Assembly (NCBI GenBank): GCA_014529385.2 | Contig: CM043960.1 | Coordinates: 119,172,543-119,236,542 of the forward strand | Direction: 5' to 3' | Origin: Adiantum capillus-veneris | Lineage: Eukaryota > Streptophyta > Polypodiopsida > Polypodiales > Pteridaceae | DNA length: 64,000 bases | Shown here: positions 38,425-49,110 of the stretch, piece after piece | How the letters are laid out: every line of letters starts with the position of its first letter | How positions within the stretch are numbered: the first letter of the stretch is position 1 | Notes under the pieces: model-generated | Told to the model about the DNA's origin: nothing | The model's input: only the letters and a program-made list of their open reading frames with translations | Database searches by the model: none | Made by a program: the position numbers and the translations under genes

Positions 38425-38445
38425 TTGGTGCCCCCACGGAGGATC
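38425..38445 (+). promoter_or_regulatory. Probable primer-binding site of the gypsy element
   Basis: TGGTGCCCCCACGGAGG begins about six bases after the LTR end, the position and TGG start expected of a primer site. I could not assign the tRNA. Confidence 0.45.
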
Positions 38446-39464
38446 TTCTTCGAGTACCTTCTGCTTCGAGCTTCAAGCTTGGAGATTCATGATTACAGGT
38501 TGCAGACTACAGGTTACAGGTTACAAGGATAGGTACATGTACAAGTACAGGTGATTCACACAGGTACAAGTAGCTGGAGTACAGTGATATACTAGTAGTG
38601 GTGTCACTTGCAGTTGTTGTGGGTATGCATCATTGGGCGCCTGTTTGAGCGCATTGTTTGCTGGTATTGTACGTTACTTGTGGAAACTGCTATTGTACGC
38701 CTTTGTGGAGCCATACTTGGTTTTATTTGGTAGTCCCAACCATTTCTGAGACTTGGTCTGGAAGATAGTCATTTATGAGACTTGACTATACGCGATTTTC
38801 ATTAGCCTTCGTGAGAGGGTCGATAGCGTGAGGTTTTATTGAGCTGGGGGATCCTCAAATGTGGAGATCCTTTCGGTGATACAGGTAGCTAGAGCACCCT
38901 TTTCGTGACCTTGTCATAGTCTATGTACTAGTTCTATTGTTGGCAGTTTATGCATACATATACAGTGTATATTTTGGGTTCTTATTGCTCTACTTCTGGG
39001 GAAACTCTGCCAAAAGTTTTCCAAGATATGATGGCTGTTTTTTTGTTCTTTTAAGCCATTTATGTTGTTATGCTGCTGAAATTTTGGCAAAATCAGAGGA
39101 TTAGTCAAGTGTGCTTTCTTGGAAGCTACATAGATGGCTTTTAATGGATAATCACGACTGACCTTAGTTCACTCATTTTCATTTAATTCAAAGAATCCAG
39201 ATAAATGTTCATGTGTCCACGAAGATTTTTTTCGAGCAGCGCATAGTCTTTATGTTCGGGCCAAGAAGGTTACTAGAGATCCTGGAATGTCCTTTGCTTG
39301 TTGTAATTCCGATGATTAACTATGAAAAATCATTTGATGTGCATGCGTTTGTCCTTATCTAAAGTTAAGCTCCATTGAAGTTTCTGGGGATTGGGTAGTG
39401 AAAAGTTTTGGGTTCTTGCACGTGTGTTACAAGGGGTTCTCAAAGCATCGAAACTTGGGTAGCC

Positions 39465-39971
39465 ATGGCTTTCTCTTATCCGGAGTTTCATGGAAGAAGT
39501 GATGAAGATGTAAAAGACTTTTTGGAAAAGATGGAGGTTGCTTGCATTAGCAACCAGATTCATGACCCGATGCAAAGGTTACGTCTTCTCCAAATATGTT
39601 TGAAGAGTGATGCACGAGTTTGGTCCAAAGCATTTGAAGAGGAGTTGCGTGGGGCTGATCCACCCGTAAGGTTGAGTTGGGACAATCTACGGCATGGGTT
39701 GGAAGTGGAGTTTGTGAAGATAGGAGATCCTGACAAAGTGTTAGATGCGTACATACATAAGTTTTCATTGGCATGGGAGCGGATGTGTAAGGCCTTAGCA
39801 CCACAGGTACCTTCACCTGACATGCCAAAGAAGCCTAGGACATATGAAGATGCACTAGAGGTAGCAAGGAACAAAGAGTGGAAGCTGAGGAAGATGAGTC
39901 AGCTAGGAGTAGAGCCTTTGCCCATGAGGTCTGAATTTCAGCCTATGGATTCTTCACACAAGGTCGTATGC
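39465..39971 (+). pseudogene. Gypsy gag, capsid part
   Basis: From Met 39465 (MAFSYPEFHGRSDEDVKDFL) this encodes about 169 residues of a retrotrans_gag-type capsid: LRLLQICLKSDARVW, then LSWDNLRHGLEVEF, then YIHKFSLAWERMCKAL. The frame also extends upstream to 39408, but that part does not look like gag. It stops at 39972-39974 and the nucleocapsid follows in another phase, so gag is frameshifted. Confidence 0.85.
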
Positions 39972-40065
39972 TAGGGGTTCATCATGAACTAGTGGTTTTT
40001 GTTACTCCTCAAGTTATGCCAACAATGGTCACTACAGCAATGCAAGATGATGGCTAAGGCAAGAC

Positions 40066-40689
40066 ATGAGGCAAGTGGTAGATTTAATGAAGAATCTCAG
40101 CCTAAACATGCTAGGTCAAGTGGAAAATAATCGAGGTCGAGGGAGGTTTGCAAATCAGCCAGGAGGTGAGGAAAGACCCAGGAATGGTGGTGGACAAAGA
40201 AATTGTAGGTTCTGGAGGCAGACGCCCACATGTCATAATTGCGGAGAGTTGGGCCACATCAGCCTGCAATGTGATAAGCCACCAAGGATGGGGGGAGACA
40301 TGTATCCATTGCCAAGACAGGTGCTAACTAGGTCAAATGATTATGGCATTGAAATTAAGGGAGAAGAAGGAACCAATGGATTAACCCAAGAGGAAAAGGG
40401 AAAGACAAAAGTGTTAAGTGTAGTCACCTTGGAGAAGGCATCAAAGCTAGAGGATACATTAGTGATGCCTATTGGGAAGAGGACCACAGAGGAAAAGGAA
40501 GGAAGAAGTGCCCCAGGTCCTAGTAAGAAGAAGGGAAAGAGTCATGAAGGTGAGGATGTCAAGGCCAAGAGGAAAAGGAGGGCTCGTCGCAAGTTTCATG
40601 TTGTAGATTTTCCACTAGGGGATGGGCAATTAAGCTATGACTTGAAGGAGGATTTGACGAGCAGGAAAGTAGATATTACTTTTGGGTAG
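40066..40689 (+). pseudogene. Gypsy gag, nucleocapsid with CCHC knuckle
   Basis: It contains one zinc knuckle, CHNCGELGHISLQC (about residues 55-68), flanked by Arg/Gly-rich and Lys-rich stretches, as in RNA-binding nucleocapsid. It ends at a TAG (40687) and is in phase with the protease frame beyond. Confidence 0.85.
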
Positions 40690-40731
40690 CTTATAGAGAT
40701 GGTACCTAAGCTAAAGTGAAAGTGGAAGAGG

Positions 40732-41223
40732 ATGGTTAATCCAATGGAGAAAGAGCCAGAGAGAGGTTCGGTAAAGGTATTGGCGATGTATGAGCTACCA
40801 CACATTTGTCCAATAGTTGATGTGTGGCACAAAAGAAAAAATCTAGGACAAGGTTATGTGGATGGCGGAGCCCAAATATGTGTCATAACACACTCATGCG
40901 TTGAGAAGATGGGTCTTACATTGACTGGGGTGTCAGGCTTCCGGATTAGATTGGCAAACCATCAGAAAGTAAAATGTTTGGGTGTTGTAAAGAGCTTAGA
41001 AGTGGAAGCATATGATGCAAAGGCAGTGGTTGATTTTCATGTGATGCCAGAGAGGTTGGGAGCATATCCTATTATACTGGGCAGACCATGGTTACGTGCA
41101 GTGGGAGCTGTTCAAGATTGGAGACGTGGTACTATTAGCCTCTATGGAAAGACAGGTGCCAAGAAGCTTTATAATATGGACACAAGGAAACGATTGGAGG
41201 AGCTTTATGAAGATGAAGATTAG
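40732..41223 (+). pseudogene. Gypsy aspartic protease
   Basis: The active-site segment GYVDGGAQICVI (D-G-G rather than the usual D-S/T-G, but with Asp kept) is followed by the hydrophobic-Gly motif YPIILGRPWLRAV. The C-terminal part matches the protease end of the other gypsy at the window's right edge (YPLILGRPWL). Stops separate it from the nucleocapsid and from the RT. Confidence 0.85.
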
Positions 41224-41355
41224 TCTAGTGATGAAGACTATTCCACAGTGACTGACCAGGACAGTGATAGTACTACCAGCAGTGATGAGGATGCTGATGT
41301 TGCATTTCTTTTGATGGTGGATAAAGAAATCTAGGAGTCTGGTTTAGTTGCATTT

Positions 41356-42304
41356 GTGAATGAAGTTGAAGATGAAAGTGAAGGGCCTTATGAAGTGATT
41401 GAAGGGCTGATGCAAACCAAGGTTGAGTTGTCAAAGAAGAAGGAATTGATGACACAAATGATCAGTGGAGACCCCTCAGCTATGGAGAAGGAGATATATT
41501 TGCACATGCTGGCTAGTTTTCCTGATGTTTTCATTACACCATATGAAGAGATCAGACGGTTCGAGGGCGAAGAGATGCATATAGAGCTGAATAAGGTGCT
41601 AAGCGAGTGCGACAAAGGTTAAGAAGGATGGGTCAAGAGCAAATGAAAGCCTTGAGGGAAGAGGTGGACAAGTTATTGAAGGCAGGGTTCATAGTCCCTG
41701 TGGAAACCACAGAATGGGTGAGTCCACTAGTAGTCAGCCCAAAGAAGGATGGGAAGTGGAGGATTTGTGTAGATTTTAAACCCTTAAATGCAGCCACTAA
41801 GAAGAACCCATATCCTCTTCCATTCATCAATCAGATCTTGGATTCAGTGGCAGGTTATGAGAGGTATAGTGTGTGTGATGGTTTTTCAGGCTATTTTCAA
41901 TTGAAGATTGCTCTTAAAGACCGCACAAAAACAAATTTCATTACGCCATGGGGTTGCTATGGCTATACGGTATTGCCACTTGGGTTGTCAAATGGACCAT
42001 CTTTCTATCAAGAGAGAGCAAATTGGGTGTTGGAACCATTCATTGGTAGTTGTGTTAAAGCTTTTATGGATGACTTCTGTGTCTAGAGCAGTAGGGCTGA
42101 ACACCATGAGAAGCTGTAGATGGTATTGGCTCGATATGATGACTGTGGAGGACAACTAAATCCAAAGAAATGTCATTTAGCACAGCCAAGGCTGAAATTA
42201 TTGGGCCATATGGTGTCAGAAAATGGCATTGAGGCTGATCCAGACAAGGTTAATTCTATTATTCTTCTTCCATCACCTACGAGTATGAAGCAATTGGCAA
42301 CCTT
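41356..42304 (+). pseudogene. Gypsy reverse transcriptase, N-terminal and palm part
   Basis: After a linker comes the RT: VSPKKDGKWRICVDFKPLN, YPLPFINQILDSVAGYERYS, then the catalytic box AFMDDFCV (Asp pair present) ending at a TAG (42084). The next block (LGHMVSENGIEADPDKV) continues in the same phase after another stop. A frameshift lies near 41600. The domain is cut at 42304 inside the conserved LATF segment by a nested element. Its remainder starts at 45141. Confidence 0.9.
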
Positions 42305-42954
42305 TGTAAGGTCTCTGACCCCGATCAAAAAGAGCACCATTGTACCTTGAAATGAATATGCTGGAAAAAGTTACTATTTTTAGCAGTTTTCCGAATTCTG
42401 TCAGTGCCATGATGTTTAGAATTTTAAAGGTTCGAAATGCAAATTAAAATAATTTTTGTAAAAAATTTCCAAAAATAGTATGTTTTTGGTCACCCGACCC
42501 GCCCAGTTTTGACCGTCTCGAAAAACTGCACCCGTACACCGAATTTCAAAAAATGCATTTTCGGACCCCGGGGGCTGCTAAATATGGCAGGTACTCGGGC
42601 CAGTATGCCTTAGTTAGAGCTTGCTAAAGCAATTTTCGGCATCAAATTCCGACTCGTGTGACCTGTTTTAGCCTAAAATCAATTTTTCCCAAAATTGTCT
42701 GGGGAGGCACCGGGGGCTCGAGGCTATGTGGGAGCCAGGTCAGCTTTAGTAGCTAGGGGGTGCCTTTTGTCCTTGTGGGAGTCTTGGGAGAGTTTCCAAG
42801 CTTGCAACTAACTGTAAGAGCCAGTTAACCAAGCCAACTGGACACTTGGTGGGTAGGCAACTGGACTTGCCATGCTTAACTGGAGTAGCTCCTAGATGCA
42901 AATAGCAAGCAGGTTCGATTTTCAGCTTGAGGAGGCCTATTTAAAGGTGTGCTT

Positions 42955-42994
42955 ACACACACACGCACACACACACATGCTCACACACACACCC

Positions 42995-43083
<89 letters not shown>
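42955..43083. repeat. (AC)n microsatellite
   Basis: Interrupted at first, then a pure AC run from about 42997 to 43083, inside the nested insertion. Confidence 0.95.
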
Positions 43084-43085
<2 letters not shown>

Positions 43086-43916
43086 TGGGGAGGTGCTGCC
43101 GGCACACACACAGTTTTTGAAGGAGAAGCAAGGAGGGAGGTGCTACCGAAATTCTCATCTTGAGGATTCATTGGATCAGAAAAATCAGAGGATTCTCAGC
43201 CCCTAATCACGATAATTATGGTTTAATTATGGTTCTTCTTAATTCTCATCATTACTCTCCCATATTCTTTGTCTACTATGCCTACTTTCAACTATAATTC
43301 CCTATAGCTGCTCTCTAAGTTTACATAGATATACTCCATTACATAATCATCATTCAATTAGCTAAATTATGCAGCCATTCATCATCCTTAATCAAGGATT
43401 AATACATGATTAGGAAAGATTCTCTCTCTAGGCACCATAGTTAATAAATTGTCAACCAGTAATAGTGTAGATTTGATGAAATTCATTCTTTTACCACTCA
43501 ATAGTGTTGTAATTAAATTAGAATCAATCTTCTCCCACATTAGAATGTGATTAAGGCTGAAAATTAATCCATCATTAGGCCATTAAGAAGAGAATTTTCT
43601 ATCACACATGCCTGCGGTAATTCTACATCTTCAAATTGCTCTAGGAAAATGATTGAGCTTGCTTACTTCATCTCTTTTGTAAATCAATTAGTAAAATTCT
43701 GAATTTCTTAATCATCTAAACCAAGTGATTAACCTTAGAGCCAGTTCCCATAGGGTAAGTAAATAATTACCCTTAAAATTGCTAGGTCTCGAAGGAAAAA
43801 TCTAATCTCTTGCATAAGAAGGATTCTTTAATGATTCTAATCTGCCAATTGGTTTGTTATGATGCTCTCGGAATTTAGCTCTTTTTCAAGTTTATCATTT
43901 AAAGTAGTGAGTAAAA

Positions 43917-44084
43917 TGGCCCCGGTTAAGAGAACTCGCTTCGGTGGTGCCCACAACCGAGAGGCGGGAACGAGCAATGTGAACGGAAAGGGAAAAGCTC
44001 CCATGGACGAACAAATACCGGCCATCTCACGGGCCATTGACGAAGAAATGGAAGAGGTACGTCATAATTTCATTCAAGTTGTTT
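43917..44084 (+). CDS. Small hypothetical frame inside the nested insertion
   Basis: A 56-codon frame beginning MAPVKRTRFGGAHNREAGTS, basic then acidic (DEEMEEV). The Met sits in a reasonable context (AAAATGG). GAG/GTACGT at about 44056 could be a splice donor, so this may be a first exon. There is no domain. It is unlikely to be a host gene, because it lies inside a mobile insertion. Confidence 0.3.
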
Positions 44085-44353
44085 AATTTAACATTGCACA
44101 TGTTTAGCTAGGAATGAACATATCCCCAAAAATGTTGGAGAAATCCGATAGAAACCTCGGCATTAAATTCATTTGTACATTAAAGTCTAAAGTAGGAAAG
44201 AAATGATTGATGGGTATGCTGTTTGCAATAGGAAAGAATGTCTGCTAGGAAAAATTTAGCTCGACATGTTCATTCTATTTCCAATGTTGAATCAGTCCTG
44301 ACCCCCCTAATGATCACAGGGGGTAGAGTTCCTCGTTAAGGGATCTTGAATCC

Positions 44354-44472
44354 ATGACTTTCTTTTTATGCGGTGGATACCCACGACTTGCTTTCTATGC
44401 GGTGGGAACCCACGTCTTGCTTTCTATGCGGTGGGAGTGTCCATGTCGTGCTTTCTATGCGGTGGACATACC
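44354..44472. repeat. Minisatellite, four copies of about 31-36 bp
   Basis: Four units contain CTTTCTATGCGGTGG (the first is CTTTTTATGCGGTGG) followed by variable CCCACG-type ends. They lie inside the nested insertion, just left of its purine tract. Confidence 0.85.
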
Positions 44473-45140
44473 TAGTTGTATGGGCAGCTAGGCGACAACG
44501 GGAGGAGTAAACTCTCATTGGAGGGGGGATGTTGTACCTCCAGAACATTGGAATTTTAATAAATAAGTTTGAGTATAATTTTTACTAGAATACTGTCTTG
44601 GTGCCGTTTGCAATACTGATTGAAGGGCTATCTTAATGAACAATGTGATTCGGAATCTAATCAAGGAATCTTTATGTTGAACAACCATTGTGGTAGTAAT
44701 TAAAACACACAAGGAAGTGTGAGTGTGGGGGTGGAAAGTGGGGGCTTGGCTCAGGTTGCCAATGCCTATGAGAAGGGTGGTCCCGATTGGTCGGGAACTC
44801 TCTATCCCCATAGTGTTAAAATCGATACTAGTAATACTCATTTCCCCTAGAGCGGCGAAGTCTCAAGTGTACGTGCCCCTGAAACATGGGGAAAAAGGCA
44901 CTCGAGGTTTCTCTCCTCTTGGAAGGTGGGTCTTAGGATCGCTAGATAGTTTAAGTACGCTTCCCCTGCGAGGTGGAGCTAGATCTCTTTGCTAGTAGGC
45001 TCGAACTCGATTCACTTTGTGATGAGAGATCGTCCGCTAGTTGAACCCCGAACCACTTTGTTCGCTTCCGTTATAGATCTAGTGGCCACCAGGTTCACCA
45101 TCAGATCCGCCGTTTGATACGGCGGGGTGGGGACCTCACA

Positions 45141-45700
45141 ACCTTTATACACAAAGTAAAGTACATGGCACGGTTTATTCCATTGTCTTCACAGCTCCTT
45201 TATCCATTACAGCAAGTGGAAAAGCATGATCCATTGCAATGGGATGACAAGTGTGAAGAAGTGTTTCAAGAGGTCAAAGAGGTGCTAGGGGGGTTGTCAG
45301 CCATGCAGGCTCCTGATTGGGAGCAAGTGTTTTATGTAAATCCATCAGTAGGGGATGATGCCATTGGAGCCATGCTATTGCAAAAGGGGAAGGGCAGCCA
45401 TTATATGAGGCCAGTGTATTGTGCAAGTCGAGTGAAGTTGGTAGCAGAGAGAAAGTTCTCGGAAGTAGAGCTAATGATGGCCAGTGTAATATTTGCTTGT
45501 CGTCCGACGATTTCGTCATTAATTGCTACCACGACCTTTTGTTTTCTTGATGAGTTACGCCTTTTTGCCACAGTTAATTTATGGCACTAACATGTCAAAT
45601 GTGGTCAAGAAATGGGTAATTGAGCTGCAAGAGTTTGAGTTCTCTTTTCTAGTGGAAGACAATACAAGGGATACCCTAGCTGATTTGTTGACGTACTAGG
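45141..45700 (+). pseudogene. Gypsy RT end and first RNase H
   Basis: The frame resumes at ACC TTT (45141) with IHKVKYMARFIPLSSQLLYP (RT connection) and enters RNase H: FYVNPSVGDDAIGAMLLQ, then MRPVYCASRVK and ERKFSEVELMM. A frameshift near 45500 moves the sequence to another phase, where FVFLMSYAFL and KKWVIELQEFEFSF continue to about 45700. Confidence 0.8.
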
Positions 45701-45764
45701 AGAATCCCCTTCTTGTTTTAAGGAAGAGATGGTGAGAAAGGTAGTTGAAGAAGTGCCACAGATC

Positions 45765-46175
45765 ATCAATGAACATGTTTTGTTCTTTGATGGCTCATAC
45801 AGAAAGACCATGATGCGGCTTCGGGGGGTATAGCACTTTATGATCCAGAGGGGAAGCTAGTATAGAAGGTTGAGCATAAAAGGTGATTCCTTGTTAGTTG
45901 TGAATCAAGTGTTGGGTGTGTGGAAGAGCAAGAACACCTCATTGAAGGAAATGTGCTTCAGAATTAAAGGCCTGTTAAAAAAGTTCGAAGCATGGAGCAT
46001 CAGACACATTGAACGTGCTCTAAATGGAGAGGCACATGAAGCAGCTCAAAGCATGATTGGGGAGCTATTTGTGTTGGGGAGCACTTTACCTCTTTATCAT
46101 GGATGGGAAAGTTTGGCTCAAGAAGAGGAGTTTTTGCTAACAGGAATCATTCCAAAGGAGATTCATAAAGTCTAA
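45765..46175 (+). pseudogene. Second (archaeal-type) RNase H with internal deletion
   Basis: HVLFFDGSYRK opens a second RNase H. After a frameshift comes GGIALYDPEGKLV, then directly GDSLLVVNQVLGVWKSKN and RHIERALNGEAHEAAQ. The stretch that should hold the NxAEYxAL catalytic Glu is missing between about 45865 and 45880. The other gypsy at 61.6-63.5 kb has it. Dual RNase H is characteristic of Tat-lineage gypsy elements. Confidence 0.75.
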
Positions 46176-46188
46176 GAAGTATGGTTTT

Positions 46189-46470
46189 GTGCGTAGAGCA
46201 TACAGGTACAAATTGATTGGTGATGTCTTATACATGAAAGGGGCTGATCTTGTGTTGAGACGTGTACCTTGGCGGGAGGAGCTTTATAGAGTGTTGGAAG
46301 AGAATCATGAAGGCGCATGTGGCGTCCATTTTTCTCTAAAGATCACCTTGCATAAGATCTTGCAAGAGGGGTATGTATGGCCTAGTTTTCACAAGGATGT
46401 TCACCATTGGTGTAGGTCTTGCAATAGGTGTCAAGCATTTGGGAAGAGAGTGTTGAAGCCAGAGCTATGA
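46189..46470 (+). pseudogene. Gypsy integrase, zinc-binding domain
   Basis: It contains HEGACGVHFSLKITLHKILQ and WPSFHKDVHHWCRSCNRCQ, the H...C-x2-C-type finger that precedes the gypsy integrase core. It ends in a stop at 46470, close to the core frame. Confidence 0.85.
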
Positions 46471-46479
46471 AAAACCATT

Positions 46480-46870
46480 ATGGCATTTGATGTGTTTGAA
46501 AAGTGGGGGATTGATGCAATAGGCCCGCTACCTGTCACAAGCAGGGGCAAAAGCTATATTTTGACTGCAGTGGACTATCTCTCTAGATGGGCAGAGGCTA
46601 TAGCAGTAAAAAAAATCACTGCAAAGGATGTGGAAAAATTTGTATATGATGAAATATGTTGCAAGTTTGGGGTGCCATTGGAGCTACTTTCAGATAAGGG
46701 GCCATGATCTAGAGCTAAACTGCTAGACCTTTTATGTGCGAAGATGAAGATTAGGCATCAGCATACCACTCCTTATTACCCGCAGTGCAATGGCTTAAAT
46801 GAAAGATTCAATGGTGAGTTGTTACAAATTCTTTCGAAAGTGACATAGCACCAAGGAAAGAATTGGGATT
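46480..46870 (+). pseudogene. Gypsy integrase catalytic core
   Basis: Core motifs are WGIDAIGPLPV (first Asp) and ELLSDKGP (second Asp), with YYPQCNGLNERFNGEL (Glu) beyond an in-frame TGA at 46705-46707. Another stop follows at about 46846. All three catalytic acids survive, but the frame is broken twice. Confidence 0.85.
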
Positions 46871-47469
46871 TGGAATTGCCTAGTGCATTATGGGCTTACC
46901 GTACTTCGGTGAAGACAGGTACAAGGTTTACTCCATTTCATTTGGTGTATGGAAAGGAAGCACTATTGCCTGTGGAGGTAGAGTTGCCTGCAGTCGAGAT
47001 GTTACAGAAGTTGCTTGGGCTGTCTAGTGATGCATTAAAAGAGAGACTCTTGCAGTTACAAGAGGTTTAGTTGGATAGGATGAGTGCATTGGAACATTAT
47101 GGGCGGATGCAAGATAAGGCTTTGGCAAAGATAAATGAAAAGGTCAAAAGTAAGGGTATCAAGAATCATGACTTGGTTTTACGCTACAACAGTAAGTTGG
47201 ACAACACCTTCCAAAAGAAGTTTCAAATTAAGGGGGAAGGACCTTTCAAGGTAGTGGAGTGTTTTTCGAATGGTCCATATCAGTTGGCTAACCTGGATGG
47301 GGTTCTACATAAGTCAAGGGTAAATGGATTGCGTCTTAAATTATATCATGCCAGGTTAATGATGGTGGCGCACGATGACCTGTCTGCAGAACAAGCAGTG
47401 TTGGTGAAGGATGAGGAGACTTGTGACGTAGCGAGTCTCATATCGCTTTTTGTTGTTGATCATGAATGA
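46870..47469 (+). pseudogene. Gypsy integrase C-terminal part
   Basis: ALWAYRTSVKTGTRFTPFHL and VYGKEALLPVEVEL continue the integrase. A TAG at 47068 interrupts, then VLRYNSKLDNTFQKKFQIKG and GPFKVVECF...HKSRVNGLRLKLY give the SH3-like C-terminal fold. The final 40 residues are element-specific. No chromodomain is seen, which agrees with a non-chromovirus lineage. Confidence 0.85.
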
Positions 47470-47479
47470 TCTAGCACGC

Positions 47480-47497
47480 TAGGGGATGGGCAAATTA
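47480..47497 (+). promoter_or_regulatory. Polypurine tract of the gypsy element
   Basis: AGGGGATGGG at 47481-47490 precedes the 3' LTR start (TGTTAGGAG at 47498). Confidence 0.7.
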
Positions 47498-48626
47498 TGT
47501 TAGGAGTTTTTTGGAGCAAGGGATTGCACATATGTACATACACATGCACGGAGCATCGAATAAGGAATTGCCCATTTTCCAAAGCCAGGTGGTTACGTGG
47601 GGCCCACATGTATACCGGTAGGACATCATCTACATAGTGCATCGATTTTCACCATTACCAGTATCGGTGTGTTTTTTCTATAATAATGAGGAGTTGGTAG
47701 CATGTAAAAATTCTCAAGGAAGCTATCCGCGGGCTGACAACATGAGGTAAGCAGGACCGTCAGATGGCATCTAGTGGCGTCAGGAGGTCGAATGGGGTCA
47801 ATACTTGCACGCGGAGAAGTACGGACGCAACGTGGGTGTTTTCTTGTGATAATTATGCAGAAAGGTCATCATGAGGACCATCTTTTGGGGCCACTTCACA
47901 TGGTGGTGGGATGCATTATTTGAAAAATTTGAGTGCCAGGTGTGCGGATGGACGCAAAAGGGTGATAACTATGCACTGCGAGGTCAGTTTTTGCTCTGTT
48001 CGGGGTCCGTTTAAGGTCATCTAAAAGGCCAAGGGTGCCCAACTAATAAAGCTAAGTGTGGGAACTGAAAAAAAAGAGAGAAGACCAGAAAAATCATGGA
48101 GAAGAGAGGAGGAACAGCTGCAACTATGTTTTTGGGGTTTTTGGAGCTTGTTTTGGCCGTAAACTGCTCATTCGAGGTCGGATTTGAGCACTTTGACATT
48201 GTAGACTGGGGTTTTGGGCCGTTTCGGATGCAATGGCGCTGTCCATTTTTCCAAATTCCTCACTGTTTTTTTGCTGTTTTGGCTGTGTAAGTTTCTCCTA
48301 TGAGCGAAGCTTTTGTCCAATTTGTGATTGTATCTGCATTGTGTGAGCTGTTTGCCCCCTTGGTGTTGGCCTAAGCTCATTTGTATCTAAACATCAAAAG
48401 TTCTCCTCTTTTGAGCTGAGTTTTTTGGGTGTGTGTGTGTGTCTCTCTCTCTGTGTGGAGTGGGCAAGTGGATAGTCTCTCTCCTCTCACTCCATCGGTG
48501 TGTTCCCTGTCTCGGCCAGGTGGATTGTGTAAGCCGAGTGGTGCCCCATGGTATGTGTGTGTATCATCCCAAGAGTGTGTGTCGGGTCATTATAGAGACA
48601 TTGTGTGTATTTCCATCCCGCTCACA
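47498..48626 (+). repeat. 3' LTR of the gypsy element
   Basis: Partner of 37272-38419 with the same termini, about 20 bp shorter through small indels (for example fewer ACCAGT repeats near 47660). Confidence 0.93.
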
Positions 48627-49110
48627 ACGTGTAGGAACATGGATCAAAGAGAAAGGTTTTCAAATCCAAAAATAAGTGGATAGTAGACTCCGTAGACTTC
48701 AAGTAAGCATTTGACCAAGTTTGGGGTTCTGATCTGTTGGAACATGGATCAAAATTCATGTCCCCATGTTAGATTTTAAGATTGTAACCTTACAGATGTG
48801 TAGTAAAGACCAACACAAACAACTTCTCCAAAAACAAGGGTACCAAAAAACTTCAAGAAGAGACTCAAACAAGTATAAAGTAAATCAAGACCAAAAACCA
48901 CAAAATAGACCGACAAAGTGACATTTGAGAGACCTAAGGGGAATTAAACCACCTAAAAATCACTTAATAGGTATCAAGAGACTATGACAAACCTGTGTGC
49001 TAATATCAAGTGATTGTGACCCTAGGGTGCATGGATCGTGATCCATGACCTTTTGAAACATAAAAGACATAGATTAGCATCAAAGTTAGCACTAGTCCCT
49101 GATAGCATAA
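48627..49110 (+). other. Possible continuation of the Tat/Athila-type leader
   Basis: Two copies of the palindromic motif (CATGGATCAAAATTCATG at 48743-48760 and CATGGATCGTGATCCATG at 49030-49047) link this DNA to the leader at 15.5-18 kb. It therefore probably belongs to the older element whose 5' LTR ends at 36757. Confidence 0.4.

Larger units (their letters stand above)
42305..45140. mobile_element. Nested 2.84-kb LTR-like insertion in the gypsy RT
   Basis: The borders are precise: TSD ACCTT at 42300-42304 and 45141-45145, and element ends TGTAAGGTC...GACCTCACA (TG...CA, imperfectly inverted). Removing it restores an uninterrupted RT frame (LATF joined to IHKVKYMARF). Inside are a TATTTAAAGG TATA-like box (about 42938), a long AC tract, a 56-residue frame, a 4-copy minisatellite and a purine tract at 44516-44529 followed by TGTTG. 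I found no pair of internal LTRs. It is best read as a solo LTR of a long-LTR element or an unusual non-autonomous element. Orientation is probably plus. Confidence 0.8.
37272..48626 (+). mobile_element. Full-length Ty3/gypsy (Tat-like) retrotransposon with nested insertion
   Basis: Two LTRs of about 1.15 and 1.13 kb with TG...CA ends flank gag, protease, RT, RNase H, a second RNase H and integrase, in gypsy order. The flanks share ACGT (37268-37271 and 48627-48630), or AACGT if the last LTR base is counted, consistent with a target duplication. All coding parts carry stops or frameshifts, so the copy is dead. By eye the LTRs differ by roughly 5% in their first 300 bp. A 2.84-kb element has inserted into the RT at 42305. 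The second, archaeal-type RNase H places it near the Tat lineage. Confidence 0.93.

Noticed and set aside
44530-45140. A 611-bp 3' LTR of the nested insertion, based on the purine tract before TGTTG
   Set aside because: I could not align it with the left end of the insertion (42305 onward), so an LTR pair is not supported. Kept only as a possibility in the findings.
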